Assembly (NCBI GenBank): GCA_009711785.1 | Contig: VENA01000017.1 | Span: forward strand, 18,740 to 82,739 | From: Bacillota bacterium | Lineage (GTDB): Bacteria; Bacillota; Clostridia; Tissierellales; MES13 | DNA: 64,000 nt | Reading direction: 5' to 3' | In this document: positions 16,670-25,726 of the stretch, one piece after another | Layout: every line of letters starts with the position of its first letter | How positions within the stretch are numbered: position 1 is the first letter of the stretch | Notes under the pieces: generated by a model | The model's database searches: none | The model's input: the letters and a program-made list of their open reading frames with translations, nothing else | What the model was told of the DNA's origin: nothing | Program-made: the position numbers and the translations under genes

Positions 16670-18118
16670 ATGAAGATAGATGGTGTGAACATAAAAGGAA
16701 TAACTTCTGATTCTAGGAAGGTAAAAAAAGGATATGCATTTGTAGCAATTGAAGGGTATAAGTTTGATGGCAATAACTTTATAGAACAAGCCATAAAAAA
16801 GGGAGCGTCAATTGTTTATACTGAAAAAAATATTTCTTTAGAAAAAGTAAAAATTATACAAGTAATTAATGCAAGAAAAAAGTTAGCTGAATTATTAAAT
16901 ATATTTTATGATTATCCTTCAGAAAAACTACATTTAATAGGTGTAACAGGAACTAATGGTAAAACAACTACATCTCATATTATTGATCATATTTTTTCCT
17001 ATTCTGGATTTAAAACAGGCTTAATCGGTACTATGGGTATAAAGTGTAAAGACGTTTATAAAGTATCTAAACTGACTACTCCAGACCCTGAAACTCTGTT
17101 TAAGACTTTAAATGAATTTGTTACTAATGGCATAGAAATTGTTACTATGGAAGTTTCTTCCCATGCATTAAATTTTTTTAGAACCTATGGTCTTGAATTT
17201 CATGTTGCAATACATACAAATATAGAAAAAGATCATTTAAATCTACATAAAACTTTTGAAAAATATGTAGAGATAAAGAAAACTTTATTTGATTCTTTAA
17301 ATAGAAATAAGTTAGCAATAATTAATATCGATGATAAGAATGGAATAAACCTTATTAAGAATAATGATAAAGCATTAGTTATAACATATGGATTAAATAA
17401 AAAAGCAAGTATTACTGCATCAACACTTCAAAGTAATAATAATATAAGTTTTAATTTATGTATACAAAGAGGAATAACAACTTATAATGGTAAAGAAATT
17501 GAACCATTTGAGTTTAAATTATATTTAAACTTATTAGGAAAACACAATATTTATAATACATTAGCAGCAGCATCGGTTGCATTATACTTTGGAATAGATA
17601 TAGATATAATACGTAAATCTTTAGAAAGTTTCACTGGAATAAGTAGAAGATTAGAAAAAATATATGATAATGATTTTTTAGTTATTGATGATTTTTGTCA
17701 TAATCCATCAAGCTATGCAGCTGTTTTAGAGACTATACAATGTTTAAAATATAATAGAATTATAATGGTTAATTCTATAAGAGGAAATAGAGGGGTAGAA
17801 ATAAACGAAGATAATGTTAATGAAATTTGTTCTTGGATTCCTATGTTAGGAGAAACAAAAGTAATTCTTTCTTTAAGTGAAGATACGGTAACAAATAAAG
17901 ATACTGTATCAAAAGATGAATTAGAAATTTATGAAAAAATATTAACTGAGAAAAAAATACCATATAAGTTATTTAATACTTTGAGTAGTTCAATAGATCA
18001 AGCTTTAGAGTTAGTAAATAAAGATGATATAATTTTATTATTAGGTGCTCAAGGAATGAATGATGGCAAAAAAATATTAAAAAAACTTTTAAAAAAACCT
18101 ACTTTTCTAGGAAAGTAG
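16670..18118 (+). CDS. MurE-like Mur ligase with atypical C-terminal domain
   Basis: 482 residues from ATG 16670 (AGAGGAG upstream). Domain order is that of MurE: N-terminal domain with ITSDSRKVKKGYAFVA; central ATPase domain with GVTGTNGKTTTSH near residue 88, TTPDPETLF, MEVSSHAL and the Lys of EIKKTLFD; C-terminal ligase domain. MurE adds the third residue to UDP-MurNAc-dipeptide. Here the usual DYAHTPD is DDFCHNPSS and the DNPR motif that selects meso-diaminopimelate is not visible. The third substrate, or even the role in peptidoglycan, is therefore open. A monocistronic gene with its own terminator, away from any mur cluster. Confidence 0.75.
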   Translation: MKIDGVNIKGITSDSRKVKKGYAFVAIEGYKFDGNNFIEQAIKKGASIVYTEKNISLEKVKIIQVINARKKLAELLNIFYDYPSEKLHLIGVTGTNGKTTTSHIIDHIFSYSGFKTGLIGTMGIKCKDVYKVSKLTTPDPETLFKTLNEFVTNGIEIVTMEVSSHALNFFRTYGLEFHVAIHTNIEKDHLNLHKTFEKYVEIKKTLFDSLNRNKLAIINIDDKNGINLIKNNDKALVITYGLNKKASITASTLQSNNNISFNLCIQRGITTYNGKEIEPFEFKLYLNLLGKHNIYNTLAAASVALYFGIDIDIIRKSLESFTGISRRLEKIYDNDFLVIDDFCHNPSSYAAVLETIQCLKYNRIIMVNSIRGNRGVEINEDNVNEICSWIPMLGETKVILSLSEDTVTNKDTVSKDELEIYEKILTEKKIPYKLFNTLSSSIDQALELVNKDDIILLLGAQGMNDGKKILKKLLKKPTFLGK

Positions 18119-18128
18119 GTTCTTTTAT
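18097..18128 (+). terminator. Intrinsic terminator after the MurE-like gene
   Basis: ACCTACTTT (18097-18105) pairs with AAAGTAGGT (18112-18120) before TCTTTTAT. The stem overlaps the end of the coding region. Confidence 0.75.
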
Positions 18129-18269
18129 ATAGTAATAATGGAAAAATCTTTTATAATAGGAAGGAATTTTTCAATGGATGTCTAAATATATTTAAGTATA
18201 ACCTTTTTGTATAGTAATAAACAAAAGAAAAATAAGAAAACAATCATATTATTGTACAAATTTGAATAA

Positions 18270-18288
18270 GTATAATTGTAGATTATAC
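18270..18288 (+). promoter_or_regulatory. Inverted repeat over a possible -10 box
   Basis: GTATAAT (18270-18276) and ATTATAC (18282-18288) are perfect inverted copies separated by five bases, 38 bases upstream of the tandem-OB gene. The left arm contains TATAAT. This could be a repressor operator lying on the promoter; no strong -35 box is seen. Confidence 0.35.
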
Positions 18289-18325
18289 AAAAAAACATAA
18301 GAATAGGAAAGGGAGTGGGGATTAA

Positions 18326-19006
18326 ATGATAGAAAAGGTTATTGAGACTAATACTGTTAAGATCACAGGAAAGGTAGTCTCTGAAAAGGAATTTAGTCAT
18401 GAAATGTATGGTGAGGGGTTCTATTCATTTAAGATTGAAATTCCAAGATTAAGTGAGCAAGTGGATGTTTTACCTGTTACTGTTTCAGAAAGACTTTTAG
18501 TTGGAATGGAACTTAAAAAAGATGATCACGTAACAGTAGAGGGTCAACTCAGGTCTTATAACAGATACATCAATGGGAATAATAAATTAATATTAACAGT
18601 TTTTGCAAGAGATGTATATAAGCCTGAAGATGAGGAATTTCAAGAGTTAATGAAAAAACCAAATGAGATTTTTTTGGATGGTTATATTTGCAAGAAACCA
18701 GTTTATAGAACGACTCCATTTGGTAGAGAAATCACTGACTTATTAGTTGCTGTAAATAGACCATATAATAAGTCTGACTACATTCCTTGTATTGCTTGGG
18801 GGAGAAATGCGAGGTTCTGTGAAAAGCTTAGAATAGGTGATCACATTAAACTTTGGGGAAGGATACAAAGTAGGGAATATCAAAAGAAATTTGATGATGG
18901 AAGCGCCGAAAACAAAGTAGCCTATGAAGTATCATTATCTAAGTTAGAGTATGTTGAAGATGATAATAACAGAGATAATGAAGAAAATGAAACTGAAAAT
19001 GAGTAA
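18326..19006 (+). CDS. Tandem OB-fold single-stranded DNA-binding-like protein
   Basis: 226 residues from ATG 18326 behind GGGAGTGGGG. Two SSB-type OB domains can be read: residues about 10-105 (VKITGKVVSEKEFSHE ... VEGQLRSYNRYI) and about 113-205 (IFLDGYICKKPVYRTTPFGRE, LLVAVNRPYNKSDYIPCIAWG, LWGRIQSREYQKK). The end is a short acidic tail rich in Asp, Glu and Asn. Such double-OB proteins occur widely in Clostridia beside the normal Ssb. It is expected to bind single-stranded DNA in the cytoplasm; the exact role is not established. The membrane peptide and methyltransferase genes follow in the same direction. Confidence 0.75.
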   Translation: MIEKVIETNTVKITGKVVSEKEFSHEMYGEGFYSFKIEIPRLSEQVDVLPVTVSERLLVGMELKKDDHVTVEGQLRSYNRYINGNNKLILTVFARDVYKPEDEEFQELMKKPNEIFLDGYICKKPVYRTTPFGREITDLLVAVNRPYNKSDYIPCIAWGRNARFCEKLRIGDHIKLWGRIQSREYQKKFDDGSAENKVAYEVSLSKLEYVEDDNNRDNEENETENE

Positions 19007-19028
19007 AGTAGTATAGTTTTATTAAAGT

Positions 19029-19082
19029 AATCATACTTATTCTGTGATATATTATATTTCAGGATAGTATGATTATTTTTTA
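19029..19082 (+). terminator. Intrinsic terminator with long interrupted stem
   Basis: AATCATACT (19029-19037) pairs with AGTATGATT (19066-19074), with an inner ATTCTG/CAGGAT helix, followed by ATTTTTTA. It ends the tandem-OB transcript. Confidence 0.75.
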
Positions 19083-19193
19083 TAAAATTTACAATCTTTG
19101 GACAAAAGTCTATATATTTAGTAAAATGAAATAAAGAAATACTAAATAATATCCTGATATTTCTAAATAAAATAATGTTAGAGGAGGCTAAAT

Positions 19194-19325
19194 ATGGATT
19201 ATAAAATTCTTATAGTTGCTATATTTTTTATAATTTTTATTAGTATTCAATATACGATGAATAAATTATTATATGAAATAAGGGAAATTAGAAAACTTTT
19301 AATGAAAATAGATATAAAAAAATAA
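19194..19325 (+). CDS. 43-residue single-span membrane peptide
   Basis: AGAGGAGG (19180-19187) precedes ATG 19194. The product has one N-terminal hydrophobic helix (ILIVAIFFIIFISIQY) and a charged tail (YEIREIRKLLMKID). It is too short for ordinary ORF lists but well formed. It ends 13 bases before the methyltransferase start, so the two are almost surely co-transcribed. It may anchor or accompany the methyltransferase, or simply be a small membrane protein of its own; no family is recognised. Confidence 0.65.
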   Translation: MDYKILIVAIFFIIFISIQYTMNKLLYEIREIRKLLMKIDIKK

Positions 19326-19338
19326 ATAGGTGATTAAA

Positions 19339-21183
19339 ATGAAAAGCCTCTTTAATACTTTGAAAAAGAATAAAAGTAATAATGAGTCCGAAGTAATGAA
19401 AGCTATATTAATAAAAATTTGGGATTACTATGGTTTTAATTACAAATATTTAGATTTTTCCTATGAATTAATAGAACATTTAAGAAAATCAGAAATATAT
19501 GAAAGTTTAGAAAAGCTTGATAATGAAATATGGAAAGATGAATATTTACTAGTTAGAGCATATGAATTTATTGTAAATAGAAAAAAACAAGAAAAATTTA
19601 GTATATATTATACACCAAAATGGTTAGTAAGTTATATTACTAAAGGAACTTTAGTGAATATAGACATAGAAAATATTCACAATATAAAAATATTAGAACC
19701 TGCATGTGGATCTGGGTCTTTCTTAATCTATACATTTGATTTTTTATTTAATATTTATAGTAAAAACAAATCATTAAATAAATTGGAAATAATAAAAAAA
19801 ATTATTGAAAATAACTTATATGGTGTGGATATTGATAAAGAGGCATTAAAATTTTGCGAATATTCATTAAAAATAAAAATATTAAAGAAATTAAACTATT
19901 TACCAGATATAAGTATGAATTTATTTAAAAAAGATTATTTAATTAAAGAATTTTTTAATAAAATTAAATTTGATTACATAATAGGAAACCCCCCATATTT
20001 AGAGAATAGGAGAATAAATAAATATTTTGATAAAAAGTATTTAAAAAAGAATTATTTAACAGCTATAGGTAGGTTTGATATTTATAGTTTATTTATAGAA
20101 AAATCATTGAATCTTTTAAAAGATAAAGGTGTTTTAGGTTTTGTTTTACCTGCTAGTTTATTTTCTAATAATAATTTTTATGAAACTAGAAAATTAATTT
20201 TAAATAAGTCTAAAATTAATGAACTTATTAATTTAGGTGAACATATATTTGAAGATGTTGGAATGAATATGGCTATTATTATAATAAGTAAAAGTAATAA
20301 TAAGAATAATTTAATTAAATGTAAAAGTGTAGTTGGAATTAAAGATAAGAAAAAAAATATAAATAATAAATATTTTAGATATATAAATCAAAAGTATTAT
20401 TATAATATCATTAAGAATGTTTTTGATATCAATTCAAATGAAAGGACTTTTAAATTAAGGGAAAGAATCTATTATGATAATTATATTAAAATTAATGATG
20501 TATGTGAAATAGTAGCAGGGATAGCAACTGGAAATATTAGAAATAAATTATTAGTTAATGAAAAGAAAAATAAAAATGCTAAAAAAGTCTTAAGAGGGAA
20601 AGATGTAGATTATTATATCCACACATGGTCAAGTCTTTATATAATTGATGATAAAAGTATTATAGATAAAAACAAAGGTGAATACGCTACTTTTATGAGA
20701 AAAGAGTTTATTACAAAAGAAAAGATATTGATAAGACAAACGGCAAATAGGTTTATATGTACTTATGATTCCTGTGGTTATTATTTATTAAATACATTAT
20801 ATTCATTAATAATAAGGGATGAATATAATGAAAAGTTAAATATTAAGTATATATTAGCATTATTAAATTCAAAATTTTATAGCTTTTTATATAGAAGTTT
20901 AATAAGAGAAAAAGGCAAATTATTTCCTCAATTAAAAATTTTTCACATTCAATCTAGCCCAATTAAACTTATATCTTTAAAGAAGCAAGAAACTTTTATA
21001 AAACATGTAGATAATATTTTAAATATAAAAGAAGAGAAATTAAATGCAGGGTTAACTACTGAGTCTGATATTAGAGGTAGAGAGATTAAAAAGTCTTTAA
21101 ATAAGATAGATAGTTTAGTATATGAATTATTTAATTTAACTAGGGAAGAAATTAATGAAGTAGAGTTAGAGATGGATAAATAA
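19339..21183 (+). CDS. Orphan N6-adenine DNA methyltransferase, CamA/TaqI-C-like
   Basis: 614 residues from ATG 19339 (MKSLFN), chosen because AGGTGAT precedes it at the right distance; a longer frame opens at 19330. The catalytic core has FSIYYTPKWLVSYI, motif I LEPACGSGSFL, and the adenine-specific motif IV IIGNPPY. A C-terminal target-recognition region follows (VCEIVAGIATGNIRNKLL, IRQTANRFI, YILALLNSKFYSFLYRS). No nuclease motif or neighbouring restriction gene is seen. The arrangement recalls CamA, the conserved orphan methyltransferase that affects sporulation in Clostridioides difficile. An N-terminal extension of about 80 residues precedes the core. Recognition sequence unknown. Confidence 0.82.
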   Translation: MKSLFNTLKKNKSNNESEVMKAILIKIWDYYGFNYKYLDFSYELIEHLRKSEIYESLEKLDNEIWKDEYLLVRAYEFIVNRKKQEKFSIYYTPKWLVSYITKGTLVNIDIENIHNIKILEPACGSGSFLIYTFDFLFNIYSKNKSLNKLEIIKKIIENNLYGVDIDKEALKFCEYSLKIKILKKLNYLPDISMNLFKKDYLIKEFFNKIKFDYIIGNPPYLENRRINKYFDKKYLKKNYLTAIGRFDIYSLFIEKSLNLLKDKGVLGFVLPASLFSNNNFYETRKLILNKSKINELINLGEHIFEDVGMNMAIIIISKSNNKNNLIKCKSVVGIKDKKKNINNKYFRYINQKYYYNIIKNVFDINSNERTFKLRERIYYDNYIKINDVCEIVAGIATGNIRNKLLVNEKKNKNAKKVLRGKDVDYYIHTWSSLYIIDDKSIIDKNKGEYATFMRKEFITKEKILIRQTANRFICTYDSCGYYLLNTLYSLIIRDEYNEKLNIKYILALLNSKFYSFLYRSLIREKGKLFPQLKIFHIQSSPIKLISLKKQETFIKHVDNILNIKEEKLNAGLTTESDIRGREIKKSLNKIDSLVYELFNLTREEINEVELEMDK

Positions 21184-21345
21184 TTACTTCCCATTTATTT
21201 TTTCTAAGAATTCTTTTTTTAATTTTGTATGTTTTTCATAATCTTCTTGACTTATTTTTCCTTCATTTTTTAACTTATCAAAGTATTTAATAACAGTTAA
21301 ACAAATAGATTTTAGGTTTTCATCTATATTTTGTGGATTTTTCAT
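21184..21345 (-). CDS. Hypothetical 53-residue protein
   Basis: On the reverse strand GGGAGGG is well spaced from the ATG at 21345 (MKNPQNIDENLKSICL). The product is helical and charged (KYFDKLKNEGKISQEDYEKH), ending EFLEKINGK; the KNEGKISQEDYEK part resembles short SHOCT-like or linker helices. Its stop abuts the stop of the methyltransferase, without an intervening terminator. Family unknown. Confidence 0.55.
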   Translation of the reverse strand: MKNPQNIDENLKSICLTVIKYFDKLKNEGKISQEDYEKHTKLKKEFLEKINGK

Positions 21346-21455
21346 ATTTAGCCCTCCCCGCAGAATGAATATATTTTATAATTATACAAAAAACTCACAA
21401 TTCCTTCCAAAAATTGAAAAAAAGATATTAAATTTATTATTAACTTCACTGGGTA

Positions 21456-21484
21456 TTGACAATAATTAATAAATAAAATAGAAT
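21456..21484 (+). promoter_or_regulatory. SigA-type promoter of hpt
   Basis: TTGACA (21456-21461) and TAGAAT (21479-21484) with a 17-base spacer, 56 bases upstream of the hpt start. Confidence 0.75.
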
Positions 21485-21539
21485 AGGTCATAAATACTAT
21501 TAATACCTAGAAACTTTGTTTTATAAGGAGTTGAAATAA

Positions 21540-22061
21540 ATGGAAAAAAAGAAAAAGGTAGTTATTTCAAAAAAAGAAATTCAAGATAAGGTAAAAGAAT
21601 TAGGAAATGTATTAAGTAAAGATTATAAAGATAAAAATTTACTTGTAGTGTCTTTATTAAAGGGAAGTTTTATTTTTACTGCAGATTTAGTTAGAGAAAT
21701 AGATCTGCCGACAAAAATATCTTTTATGACAACCTCAAGTTATGGAGATAAAGAAGAGAGCTCAGGAAAGGTTAATATAATCAATGATTTAAATATGGAT
21801 GTTGAGGATATGGATGTATTAATAGTAGATGATATTATGGATTCAGGTTTAACAATGAAAGTAATAATAGACCACATAAAATCCTTAAACCCAGCTTCAG
21901 TAAAATCATGTGTTTTATTAGATAAGCCAGAGAGAAGAACAGTTGAGTTAAAACCAGATTATGCAGGCTTTACAATACCTGATTTATTTATAGTAGGTTA
22001 TGGACTTAATTATGGAGAGTATTATAGAAATGTGCCATACATATTTTCATTTGAAGATTAA
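21540..22061 (+). CDS. hpt: Hypoxanthine phosphoribosyltransferase
   Basis: This cytoplasmic purine-salvage enzyme converts hypoxanthine (and usually guanine) plus PRPP to IMP or GMP. 173 residues is normal. Visible landmarks are VVSLLKGSFIFTADL near residue 37, the TSSYG loop, the PRPP-binding motif VLIVDDIMDSGLT near residue 97, and the base-recognition end KPDYAGFTIPDLFIVGYGLNY. AAGGAG precedes ATG 21540. In many Firmicutes hpt lies between tilS and ftsH; here it stands alone with its own promoter and a terminator shared with the lysine operon. Confidence 0.95.
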   Translation: MEKKKKVVISKKEIQDKVKELGNVLSKDYKDKNLLVVSLLKGSFIFTADLVREIDLPTKISFMTTSSYGDKEESSGKVNIINDLNMDVEDMDVLIVDDIMDSGLTMKVIIDHIKSLNPASVKSCVLLDKPERRTVELKPDYAGFTIPDLFIVGYGLNYGEYYRNVPYIFSFED

Positions 22062-22062
22062 A

Positions 22063-22095
22063 ATAGGTAGCCTTAAAGGCTACCTATAATTTTTA
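22063..22095. terminator. Bidirectional terminator of hpt and the lysine operon
   Basis: ATAGGTAGCC (22063-22072) pairs perfectly with GGCTACCTAT (22078-22087). A T tract follows on the + side, and the reverse side ends the operon's last gene. Confidence 0.8.
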
Positions 22096-23277
22096 AATAC
22101 TATCTAAAACAGTTTCAAAGATATTTAAAAATTCTTTGATTTCATTTTCTGTAATTGTTAAAGGTGGCAATAGTCTAATAATAGTATTATTAGTTACATT
22201 TAATAATAAGTTATTATTTAAGGCTTGTTTTTTAATTTCACTAGAGTATTCACCTACATCTACACCTATCATTAAACCTTTCCCTCTTACGTCTTTAATA
22301 ATATTTGGATATTTTTCTTTTAGTGAGTTCAGGTTAGAGAATAATATGTCACTTTTATAGTTAATCTCTTTTATGAAGTTGCTATTTGAGATATTTCCAA
22401 CAATGAATTCACCAACTGAAGCTGCCACTGGATTTCCTCCAAAAGTTGAACCATGATCACCATATGTGAAAATATTTTCTAAATCTTTATTTACAAGCAT
22501 TGCACCTATAGGAAGGCCACCACCTAAAGATTTAGCTAATGCTAAAACATCAGGTTTGAAATTTAGATGTTCATAAGCAAATAACTTACCTGTCCTAGCT
22601 AAACCTGTTTGAATTTCATCTACTACAATAAGAAAATTATATTCTTTAGAAAGTTTTACTAATTCATCTATAAATTCCTTAGAAGTTTCTTTAATACCAC
22701 CTTCACCCTGTATTATTTCAATATACACTGCACATACTTTTTTATTTACTTTAGATTTTAAATCATTTATGTCATTAAAGTTAAAATGTTCAACTCCAGG
22801 TAGTAGTGGTGAAAAGTTTTTTTTGTATTTATCTTGTCCTGTTAAGGATAAACCGCCACATGTTCTTCCATGGAAAGAATTATATGCTGATAAAATTCTA
22901 TATTTATCATCACTAAAACTTTTTCCATACTTTCTTGCTAGTTTTATTGTTGCTTCTATTGTTTCTGTTCCTGAATTAGTGAAAAAAACTTTAGATGCAA
23001 AGCTATTATCTACTAAAAGTTTAGCTAAATTTACTATTGGTTTAGATACAAAATAGTTAGAAAGATGAATGAAATTATTTGCTTGTTCGTTAATTTTAGA
23101 TATTATCTGTTTGTTATTGTGACCAAAGTTATTTACAGCTATTCCAGAAAACATATCTAAATATTTCTCCCCATTATTATCATATAGGTAAGAGCCTTTA
23201 CCCTTTGATATAATTAAATCCATCCTTTTATATACATTCAAAAGATATTCTTTATCTTCTTTTATTAGGTTTTCCAT
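22093..23277 (-). CDS. Class III aminotransferase, probable N-acetyl-LL-diaminopimelate aminotransferase
   Basis: 394 residues, PLP-dependent, ArgD-like: GIAVNNFGH, FTNSGTETIEATIKLAR, HGRTCGGLSLTG, DEIQTGLARTGKLFA, the PLP lysine in ALAKSLGGGLPIGAM, and STFGGNPVAASV. By sequence alone it would be called acetylornithine aminotransferase. It is the last gene of the lysine operon, 24 bases after dapH, and no arginine gene is nearby. I therefore infer that it transaminates N-acetyl-2-amino-6-oxopimelate. E. coli ArgD does the equivalent succinyl reaction, so the activity is plausible. A dual role in arginine synthesis cannot be excluded. Confidence 0.75.
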   Translation of the reverse strand: MENLIKEDKEYLLNVYKRMDLIISKGKGSYLYDNNGEKYLDMFSGIAVNNFGHNNKQIISKINEQANNFIHLSNYFVSKPIVNLAKLLVDNSFASKVFFTNSGTETIEATIKLARKYGKSFSDDKYRILSAYNSFHGRTCGGLSLTGQDKYKKNFSPLLPGVEHFNFNDINDLKSKVNKKVCAVYIEIIQGEGGIKETSKEFIDELVKLSKEYNFLIVVDEIQTGLARTGKLFAYEHLNFKPDVLALAKSLGGGLPIGAMLVNKDLENIFTYGDHGSTFGGNPVAASVGEFIVGNISNSNFIKEINYKSDILFSNLNSLKEKYPNIIKDVRGKGLMIGVDVGEYSSEIKKQALNNNLLLNVTNNTIIRLLPPLTITENEIKEFLNIFETVLDSI

Positions 23278-23301
23278 TAAAACACCTCATTTACTATCTG
23301 T

Positions 23302-24033
23302 TTATCCTCTTAATTGATCTAGAATTTTGACTTTATCTACTGTTTTATTATCTTTTTGTTTAATTATTCTAGCAGGTGTTCCTGCTACTACAGAGTTAGA
23401 AGGAACATCTTTAGTAACTACTGAACCAGCTGCTACTACAGCACCTTTACCTATTTTTACTCCTTCTAAAACAACAGCATTAGCACCTATTAAAACATTA
23501 TCTTCTATTATAACTGGGTCTTTGCTTGGTGGTTCTAATACTCCTGCGATAACAGAACCAGCACCGACATGGACATTATTTCCTATTTTTCCTCTAGCTC
23601 CGACTACTACATTCATATCTATCATAGTTTTTTCTCCAATTTCAGCACCTATGTTAATAACAGCACCCATCATAATAACAGCATTATTTCCGATATGAAC
23701 TTTATCCCTTATAAAAGAGCCAGGTTCTATTCTAGCGTTGATGTTATTAGTATCTAATAAAGGTATAGCTGAATTCCTTCTATCCCATTCTATATGTGTT
23801 TCTTTTAATTTATCTTCGTTATCTTCTAGAATTTTAGAAATATCATCATATTCACCAACTATGATTTTAAAAGAATCATCACCAAATACTTTAGAATTAG
23901 GGAAATCTAAGTTCTTAAGATCTCCCTTAATATAAGCTTTAACCGGTGTTGATTTTTTTGCATTTTTTATATAGTTTGCAATATCATATGGGTCAATTAA
24001 ATTAGCATCGATTTTATTATTATCATTATTCAT
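23302..24033 (-). CDS. dapH: Tetrahydrodipicolinate N-acetyltransferase
   Basis: DapH acetylates tetrahydrodipicolinate with acetyl-CoA, opening the acetylase branch to diaminopimelate and lysine. 243 residues: an N-terminal alpha domain with [19 protein letters not shown] and [13 protein letters not shown], then a left-handed beta-helix of hexapeptide repeats ([52 protein letters not shown]). Length and motifs match Bacillus DapH. It starts 22 bases after dapB in the riboswitch-controlled operon. Its presence tells that this cell uses acetylated, not succinylated, intermediates. Confidence 0.95.
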   Translation of the reverse strand: MNNDNNKIDANLIDPYDIANYIKNAKKSTPVKAYIKGDLKNLDFPNSKVFGDDSFKIIVGEYDDISKILEDNEDKLKETHIEWDRRNSAIPLLDTNNINARIEPGSFIRDKVHIGNNAVIMMGAVINIGAEIGEKTMIDMNVVVGARGKIGNNVHVGAGSVIAGVLEPPSKDPVIIEDNVLIGANAVVLEGVKIGKGAVVAAGSVVTKDVPSNSVVAGTPARIIKQKDNKTVDKVKILDQLRG

Positions 24034-24055
24034 TTGTTATCCAATCCCTTCTTTT

Positions 24056-24817
24056 TTAGTTTAAATTAATTAAGTCATCCATATTGTAAAAACCAGGTTC
24101 CTTTTTATATAAAAATTTCGCTGCTTTTATAGAACCGGCTGCAAAAATTTTCTTTGAGGATGCTATATGTTTCACTTCTAAAACTTCATCATCTCCTGCA
24201 TAAATAACAGAATGTTCACCTACTATAGAACCACCTCGTATTGAATGGATACCTATTTCTTCATCTCTTCTTTTTTCCTTAGTACCATATCTACCAAAAA
24301 CATATTCCTTAGAATTATTTAATTCTTCATTTATTTCCTTTGCTATCATGTAAGCTGTTCCGCTAGGGGAGTCAAGCTTATGTTTGTGGTGCTTTTCAAT
24401 TATTTCTATATCAAAACTTTCATGTAATACCTTAGTTGCTTTTTTTACTAAACTATTTAGTACATTTATCCCTAAAGACATATTAGCTGAGAAAAAAACG
24501 GGTATTTTTTTACTAGCTGTTTTAATATTTTCTAAATCTTGATTAGTAAATCCAGTAGTGGCTATTACAACACCGATATTTTTTTCTAATGCATAGTCTA
24601 AAAGACCAGTTAAGTAATAAGGATTTGAAAAATCAATAATAATATCTACCTTTTCTTTACATTTAAATATATCTTCATAGACTGGAAATGTATTAGTAAT
24701 TTTATCAGGATGTCTATCTACACCTGCAACTGCCTCCATGTTTTCTTGAGCTTTTATTTCATCTGCAAGAACCTGACCCATTTTTCCATTGCATCCATTT
24801 AATAATATTTTAAGCAT
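24056..24817 (-). CDS. dapB: 4-hydroxy-tetrahydrodipicolinate reductase
   Basis: DapB reduces hydroxy-tetrahydrodipicolinate with NAD(P)H in lysine and diaminopimelate synthesis. 253 residues. The N-terminal Rossmann part shows ILLNGCNGKMGQ and VIATTGF; the catalytic part shows EKHHKHKLDSPSGTA with the His and Lys of the active site; the end is the HIASSKKIFAAGSIKAAKFL region. AAGGAGG precedes its ATG, and only six bases separate it from the dapA stop. Confidence 0.97.
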   Translation of the reverse strand: MLKILLNGCNGKMGQVLADEIKAQENMEAVAGVDRHPDKITNTFPVYEDIFKCKEKVDIIIDFSNPYYLTGLLDYALEKNIGVVIATTGFTNQDLENIKTASKKIPVFFSANMSLGINVLNSLVKKATKVLHESFDIEIIEKHHKHKLDSPSGTAYMIAKEINEELNNSKEYVFGRYGTKEKRRDEEIGIHSIRGGSIVGEHSVIYAGDDEVLEVKHIASSKKIFAAGSIKAAKFLYKKEPGFYNMDDLINLN

Positions 24818-24823
24818 ATATAA

Positions 24824-25711
24824 TTACCTCCTTGGGTTAAGTCCATATAAGTTCATTTCATTAATTAATTTACTTTTATTATCATCTGACATTTCAGTTA
24901 AAGGTAATCTTAAATCTCCAGCTTCCATACCTAAAAGATTCATTGCAGTTTTTATAGGTATAGGATTGGTTTCTATAAATAAAGCATCAATTAAGCCTTT
25001 CATGTCTAGTTGTAATTCCCTTGACTTTTTAACGTTACCTTTTAGATAACTTATAACCATATTATGTGTGTCTTTAGGTAAAATATTAGCTACTACCGAA
25101 ATAACTCCAACTCCACCTAATGATAATAATGGAACTATCATATCATCATTACCTGAGTAAATATTAAAATCATCTTCACACAATCTTGCTATTTCAGCTA
25201 CTTGACTAATATTACCACTTGCTTCTTTAACAGCCTTTATATTTGGATGTTTAGATAATTCTAATAATGTGTTAGGTAAAACATTAACACCAGTTCTTCC
25301 AGGCACATTATATACAATAATAGGTATATTTACCTTATCAGCAATTGCATTATAATGTTTTATTAACCCCTTTTGAGTTGTTTTATTATAGTATGGAGTT
25401 ACAATTAATAAACCATCAACGCCAACCTTTTCTGCATATTCGCTTAATTCTATAGCATGTGCTGTGTTATTACTTCCTGTACCTGCGATAACGGGGATTC
25501 TTTTATTAATTTTATCAACAGTATATTTTATAACTTCTCTTTGTTCTGTATCACTCATAGTAGATGCTTCACCTGTAGTTCCACAAATTATTATAGCATC
25601 AGTTTCTTCTTTTACATGCCAATCTAATAATTCTCCGAGCTTTTGATAATCGATTTTACCATTTTTATATGGAGTAACAATAGCAACGCCTGAGCCTTTA
25701 AATAAATTCAT
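24824..25711 (-). CDS. dapA: 4-hydroxy-tetrahydrodipicolinate synthase
   Basis: DapA condenses pyruvate with aspartate semialdehyde, the first step specific to lysine and diaminopimelate. 295 residues, a TIM barrel with GTTGEASTM near residue 44, the catalytic Tyr of [14 protein letters not shown], and the Schiff-base Lys in [16 protein letters not shown] precedes the ATG at 25711. It lies 15 bases downstream of asd and is translated just before dapB. Confidence 0.97.
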   Translation of the reverse strand: MNLFKGSGVAIVTPYKNGKIDYQKLGELLDWHVKEETDAIIICGTTGEASTMSDTEQREVIKYTVDKINKRIPVIAGTGSNNTAHAIELSEYAEKVGVDGLLIVTPYYNKTTQKGLIKHYNAIADKVNIPIIVYNVPGRTGVNVLPNTLLELSKHPNIKAVKEASGNISQVAEIARLCEDDFNIYSGNDDMIVPLLSLGGVGVISVVANILPKDTHNMVISYLKGNVKKSRELQLDMKGLIDALFIETNPIPIKTAMNLLGMEAGDLRLPLTEMSDDNKSKLINEMNLYGLNPRR

Positions 25712-25726
25712 AATAATCCTCCCCTT

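Noticed and set aside
21184..22061. Restriction endonuclease partner for the methyltransferase
   Set aside because: The flanking genes are a 53-residue peptide and hpt; no PD-(D/E)xK-like or HNH-like protein is present.
23327..23698. + strand ORF opposite dapH
   Set aside because: Thr/Pro/Ala/Ile-rich shadow of the hexapeptide repeats in dapH, without a start signal.
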